A stretch of DNA of 64,000 nucleotides from Telmatherina bonti. Its lineage: Eukaryota; Chordata; Actinopteri; Atheriniformes; Telmatherinidae. Positions 58,965-64,000 of the stretch are shown here, one piece after another. The notes below the pieces were generated by a model that saw only the letters and a list, made by a program, of their open reading frames with translations, made no database searches and had not been told where the DNA came from. Numbering within the stretch: the first letter of the stretch is position 1; each line of letters begins with the position of its first letter. The stretch is from positions 20,243,112-20,307,111 of the forward strand of contig OW121821.1 in NCBI GenBank assembly GCA_933228915.1, read 5' to 3'. The position numbers and the translations under genes are program-made.

Positions 58965-61900
58965 GTACTAAAGGGAGATGTCCAGTTTTTTTGCAGTTGT
59001 TTTAAAATACATTGAAAAAAAAAGTAATTAGTTGGGCCAAATGTGTTTAAACATATTAGTATGACACACAAAATGACACAAAACTGGAGTGCTCAAACTC
59101 TTAAAAACACACACAGATGATGTGGTTGGAACTTTATTATATTCTGCACATATATGCCCATCTCAACTCCAATGGGCCACAGTGAGCTGTACATCCCCAA
59201 AGTTCAATATTTCTGTATCCTTTAATCAATACAAAACAAAATTGCGTACTTTTTCCTTTCAGTGGTCAGATGATTAATCACATTAAATTGCGGCTAAAAA
59301 CAGCTCATTTAGACTTTCTAGTTTTTCATTTTGATCTAAAAATCACAATTATTTACCTTCATCTAATAAATTAGTCTAATAAATTACTTAAAGATCACGA
59401 CTGTGCAGTGAACTTGAGAATACTTAATATTTACAGCAATCTCCCAGAGATAGTGGACCTAATGCCTAGAACGTTTTTCACTCACAGTGTCCGACATACT
59501 TCAGTGAATAACTCCATTACCCTCCTATACATGTACTGTGGGGAAAGACAGTTGTCCAATTATATAGCTAGGTTGAGCTGTAACCATAGTTTGACTCAGC
59601 TGACATGCATCCAGTGTCAGTGGTGTATGCAGCTCTTTCTGATTAGGACAAGTTTTTGCTGCGATGTGGAAACCCCAACGCTGTATTCTTTATCCGAGAA
59701 TCTGATTGTGTTGGAAATCTGTTCTGCTGTTTACAAAACAGAGTGCATGCGTGATGTTCTAGTATCCATGAGGCTTTTTAAAGGGTTTTACGATGGCAGA
59801 TGATTGAAGGCAGGCCATATGAGAACTCTCTTCCAGCATGTTTACACTCCTCAGCACTGAAAGAGAAAATAAACATGTTGATTGACAGTTGGGAATGTAA
59901 GATGGGTTCAAATTTAACATGCTGTGACAAAAATTTAGTGGGATTTATAGATAACATATGTCTTATACGCCAGAAAAACCAGCATCAAATAATCAACTTC
60001 GGCTAATCAGCAGTGAAGTTCCCAGTCAGAGGGGGAGGGGAGATACAGAGGTGAGAATGTGGAGGTTGGACAAAAAGAGGAAGCCGCCTGTCTGCCACCA
60101 CCGCTAACATTAAAATCTTGCTGGGTCAGCAACTATTGACTGATAAAAGACAACAGCCCCCGCATTTCATATTTATTGGAATTGTTCATCCTGTGAACCC
60201 ACAGGAGGTCCAGGACAAATGGAAACAAGGGAGACCTTTTCATCCTGTTACTCCGTATTATGAATTTACAGACATACACAATGCTTTCAAATGATCTTGA
60301 ATATTTATTACTACACCACCACAGACTTTCAATCTTTTAGCTAATCACGCTCATAACCAAAAGCCCAAAGATTTATTTTCAATAGCATTTATAGGCCTTA
60401 CTTCTCTTGTTGACACTGCAGATGGTTCAGACACACAGACAGAAAGACAAAGTCTCATGTTTTTTCATGTCTTTGTGGTTTTGTTGTGGGATCACTGTCT
60501 GTTTTACTCTTTCTCTCTCTGGCAAGAGAAAATAAATCTACCATCGCCTCCTCGCCCTCGCTCTGTCCTTCAAGCAGCTAATTGAAAACAGGTTTATACT
60601 GCTTGGCGTATGCCTCTGTATGTGTGTGCGATCACAACAATAGTTAGATTAGCTCTTTTAATTGACATGGTTCTGGTTTCAGAGCCAGTTTGTGTGTCTG
60701 GTTGTAACTGTTCATCTGGGTTGCAGAAACAGGATATATGACACTTTGTCTAACCTCATAAACTCGATCACACTTAGCTGCATGTCATGTAGAATTAAAT
60801 AGTGGACACTGATGATCAAAATGGTTATAGATGTTTGATCCCTATATAATACTCTAGACTGGAAATGAGAAGTCAACATTTGTCCCCTCAGCATGTTGCC
60901 CTTGAGCAAAGCTCTAAACCCTCATAATGAGAATATAGATGGGAACATGATGAGAATAAACAAGTGCATCAAAGAGCATTCTGAAGGACATCTATATCCT
61001 TTTCAATGGTTGCTTCCTACTTTTCATCTTTTTTCCCCTATCCCATTTCCTTCCGCAGGACCTCTCATACACTCCTTTATTTTCTATCTTCTTAGTTTCC
61101 CCCAATTTTTATCTAATAAAATGAACTTTTTTTCTCTCCAGGTTTACTCCACTGCATCAAGCATTTAGATTCCATTAATCTTCCTAAAAGCTCACAGGAC
61201 CACCTGCATAAATAGATGCACAAACACAATATTTTTTATTCCTACTCGCCTTGTACAATACTGAAAAGAGACAAATGAGGAGAGTGAATGCTGGGGAAAT
61301 TGTGTTTGTGTGGTTATGAGGATGAATGAGGCAGCTTTACCTTTCCCTTGGAGTAGTGGGAGATGTGGATAAGGAATATACAGGAAAAGGAGAATGATAG
61401 GATGTGAGTGTGATTCATGTCACCTTTTCTTTTTGTGGGAATCTGATTACACATCCATCAAAGTCCAACATGGTCAGAAACAATCTCAGCACCAGGTACT
61501 CTGTGAAAATGTGGTCATTTCCTGGGATTTTATTGATTTGCTACATTATTTTTTACCACTATTGACTGTCATTTCATCCTCATTCATCTCTATTTGCCCT
61601 GATGTATTCTGTTCTCGTTGACGTTCCCCACAGAGATCATTAAAGTTTCATACCATGTAGTATCACCTAATTCCATGTTAAATGTGGAAAAAGCATCTTA
61701 GATTTTGTTTCCTGCAGGTAAAGCTTAATTAAACACATGTAATGACCCCATATGGACCGAGTGCAAAATAAAAATACTATAAGGAGTGTAATACTGCATT
61801 ATCCAGACAACCTCCCACTGACCATATCTCTACAACATCTGCTGGAAGTGGGGTGTAAAAGAGGATCTCCACTACAATTCCATGATGTTTCTATAGGGAT

Positions 61901-63379
61901 TCAGACTAAAGAAACTGGTGAGAGATAAAGGGTTCCATGGCCTCATGAGTATTATTTTTTTTAAATTATCACAAGCTTCAAGTCACACAAATTACAGTGA
62001 ACAGTAGGTAGTAGTTCAAATGTCTAAGAACATGACAGGATGTGAGAACAGCTGTATGTTGTATCATCCTCATAGGATCAAGTACAGTGGCTAAAATTGT
62101 TCATCTGGGAAAGCTAACCTCTCAGCAGTACAGTTACTGACCCTGCTGGTAGAAAAAGAAAAAGACAGACCTACTACAATATTGCAATATCCCTCTGGAT
62201 ATTTCATTCATTTATTTAAAAAATGGTTAGGATTTAGGAATCACTGAAACAGCAAAGTACCTGAGGTGTTTAAATTCCTCCATATTCCTCAGGTGCAGAT
62301 CTGATGGTGTCTGAGGAATTTGGAGGAGTTTCTGATCCACAGAGACCCCAACCCACAATGCACAGGGTCCAATGGGTACAACCCTAATACCCAGATATTA
62401 GGCACTTCTAAGATCTTACTTGTCCACACTGACTGGTCAGTGATGCTCTGTCAGCATTAGGAGTACATATCCACTATTAAATATGAGTTCACACTGTTAG
62501 GGTTGATATAAAATAAATGGGATAGATCTTGAAGTCACACTTTTTACGTAACCTGCATCATCTTGTGTTTTAATTATAAATTCTCCCTACGACACATAAA
62601 CTATTAAACTGTCATTGTTAACATAATAATGGATATAGCAGACTTTTGCTGTTTTATGTAGCTTGCACTGTAGTGGCTCACAGCATCACTTTACTGTAGA
62701 GTCTTAAGCCTTGTTCGGGGTACCAACCTAAATCTATATAATCTATATTTCTGCATAATTAGAGAGCACTTCAGTGGATTGTGTCACAGCAGAAAGGATG
62801 TGTATTCATATACAACTTGGATTTCTGAGAAGAGTTTGTGGGTTCTTCATCTGTGGGATTCCACTGGTTGTTCCACTTTCTGTCACAGTTCACAGAGAAG
62901 CATATTAGGGTAATTGTCATTGTAAATTCGCCATCCGTGTGAAAGTAAGCATGTTAGATTGTCCATTTTTGTGGGTAAAACATGCAATGGGCTGTACCTG
63001 CTTAGATTGTAATTGTCCTCTTGCTCAACCTGAGCTGGGACAGTTTTCACTCTCTTTTACCCATGATGAGATAAGGCAGGTGATGGATGAATGCTGGTTT
63101 ATAAAATGGTTTTCAAAGTTCTGTCTAAGTCAATTCACTGGCTACTGTAATTATAATAAATATATTTTTAGTGTTGCTTACCATTATGCCATGTTTTGGA
63201 ACAGAGCAGAATCCATGCTGCCTCCAGCAGAGCACTGTTGTGGACAACAGCGCGTTTTGGGGGGAGACTTCCATGCAGTCAAAGCCACAGGAAACAGCCC
63301 GACACAAGTCAAGACGTTTTAGAACCATAAAAATTAATGGAAGCATAAATGGTTATATTACTGACAACAATGCTATTCC

Positions 63380-64000
63380 TATTCAATTCAATTCAGTTAA
63401 ATTCAATTCAATTCAATTCAGCTCTACTTGTATAGCACCACTTCACAACAATGTTGTCACAGGGCACTTTACATACACATCATTTCAAGCCAATTCATAC
63501 ATAGCCTGTAATAGAAACCAACTGATTGCATCAAATCATGACTTTTATCCAATCCTCCATCCTGAGTATGCACGAGGCGGCAGTGGGAAGGAAAAAACTC
63601 CCTTTTAACAGGGAGAAAACCTCCGGCAGAACCCAGCTCAGGGAGGGCCGCCATCTGCCACGACTGGTTGGGATGGAGAGGACAGGAAAGACAGATCAAC
63701 ATGTACAACTGCACTTATTCAGGAAGACCTGCGGAAAAGAGGAGAAATAAGTTAGAGATGGCAATTTGTCATATATTTACACATTAATACATTAGAGAAA
63801 TAGAGCGAGGTACTTCTCAGTGCATCAGGTAACATCCCCATTGCTACATAAGTAATGGATGGCTAGACTACCCATAACTATAAGAGCAAAGAGCACAACC
63901 TGGACAGTTGGGTCCCATACATGCAGACTCCAACACAGGAGATGCTCATATCCTAACTATAAGAATCATGAAAAAGAAAGGTTTTCAGCTCGATCTTAAA
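63380..64000 (-). mobile_element. LINE/SINE-like element, 3' end to the left, running off the window
   Basis: Starts with an ATTCA pentamer tail at 63380. Complemented, its 3' end reads TATGTATGAATTGGCTTGAA ... CCTGTGACAACATTGTTGTG, the same as the tail of the LINE at 19335-20100. Upstream it has CCGGAGGTTTTCTCCCTGTT and GTCGTGGCAGATGGCGG, a motif block common in fish genomes. Not open for a protein here. Confidence 0.6.

Larger units (their letters stand above)
55128..64000 (+). other. kif26b: kif26b intron 3 (partial, at least 8.9 kb)
   Basis: Begins with the donor GTAAGA. I found no further KIF26B exon before the window ends. Recognisable content is TTAA-element copy 2, a MITE, a SINE tail, microsatellites and a LINE/SINE-like element at the right edge. 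The remaining sequence is AT-rich without supported features. Confidence 0.8.

Noticed and set aside
59408..60006. Two overlapping open frames (131 and 68 codons) in kif26b intron 3
   Set aside because: No protein family recognised, no splice or polyA signals. Best explained by chance in a GC-moderate intron.
1..64000. CRISPR arrays, bacterial operons, phage or defence-system genes
   Set aside because: No direct-repeat/spacer pattern, no Shine-Dalgarno-linked gene series. All evidence points to a vertebrate nuclear genome.

Overview
This window is vertebrate nuclear DNA, almost certainly from a teleost fish, probably a percomorph. It is AT-rich, has small coding exons with GT-AG introns, and carries fish-type repeats: L2/Rex-like LINE tails, tRNA-like SINE composites, a Tc1 relic, hAT-like and TTAA-flanked non-autonomous elements, and many microsatellites. 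TTAGC/GCTAAC-rich sequence surrounds two promoters. I recognise three protein-coding genes by splicing exons by eye and checking that reading phase holds across every junction. Species cannot be determined from the sequence.

Layout. (1) Positions 1-9143, minus strand: the 5' part of ahctf1 (ELYS). There are sixteen coding exons from the start codon at 7131 to a donor at 410, coding for about 683 residues: the whole N-terminal beta-propeller and the start of the helical domain. The rest of the gene lies left of the window. Its promoter is at about 8030-9143 and ends at a CTCF-like motif. (2) Positions 10945-16480, minus strand: a complete pwwp3a/mum1-like gene with 13 coding exons that sum to exactly 559 codons including the stop. 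It has a PWWP domain, an AT-hook-like motif and two short upstream ORFs. (3) Positions 16481-20760: an intergenic stretch rich in transposon debris. (4) Positions 20760-64000, plus strand: a CpG-rich promoter and the first three coding exons of kif26b, an atypical kinesin. A 31-kb intron 2 and at least 8.9 kb of intron 3 make up more than 60% of the window. The motor domain lies to the right of the window.

The genes do not form an operon-like unit. ahctf1 and pwwp3a are in tandem on the minus strand, and pwwp3a and kif26b are divergent. ELYS and PWWP3A are both chromatin-associated in known vertebrates, and KIF26B is a cytoskeletal/Wnt5a-Ror effector. I found no CRISPR arrays, bacterial-type systems or convincing new gene system. 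The more interesting points are a GC-AG intron in ahctf1, a (TG)n tract in place of a polypyrimidine tract in pwwp3a, uORFs with a stop/start overlap, two copies of a promoter-like TTAA-flanked element with a potential spliced mini-ORF, a long inverted repeat, a LINE/SINE-like shared 3' tail, and a split CxxC repeat in kif26b.
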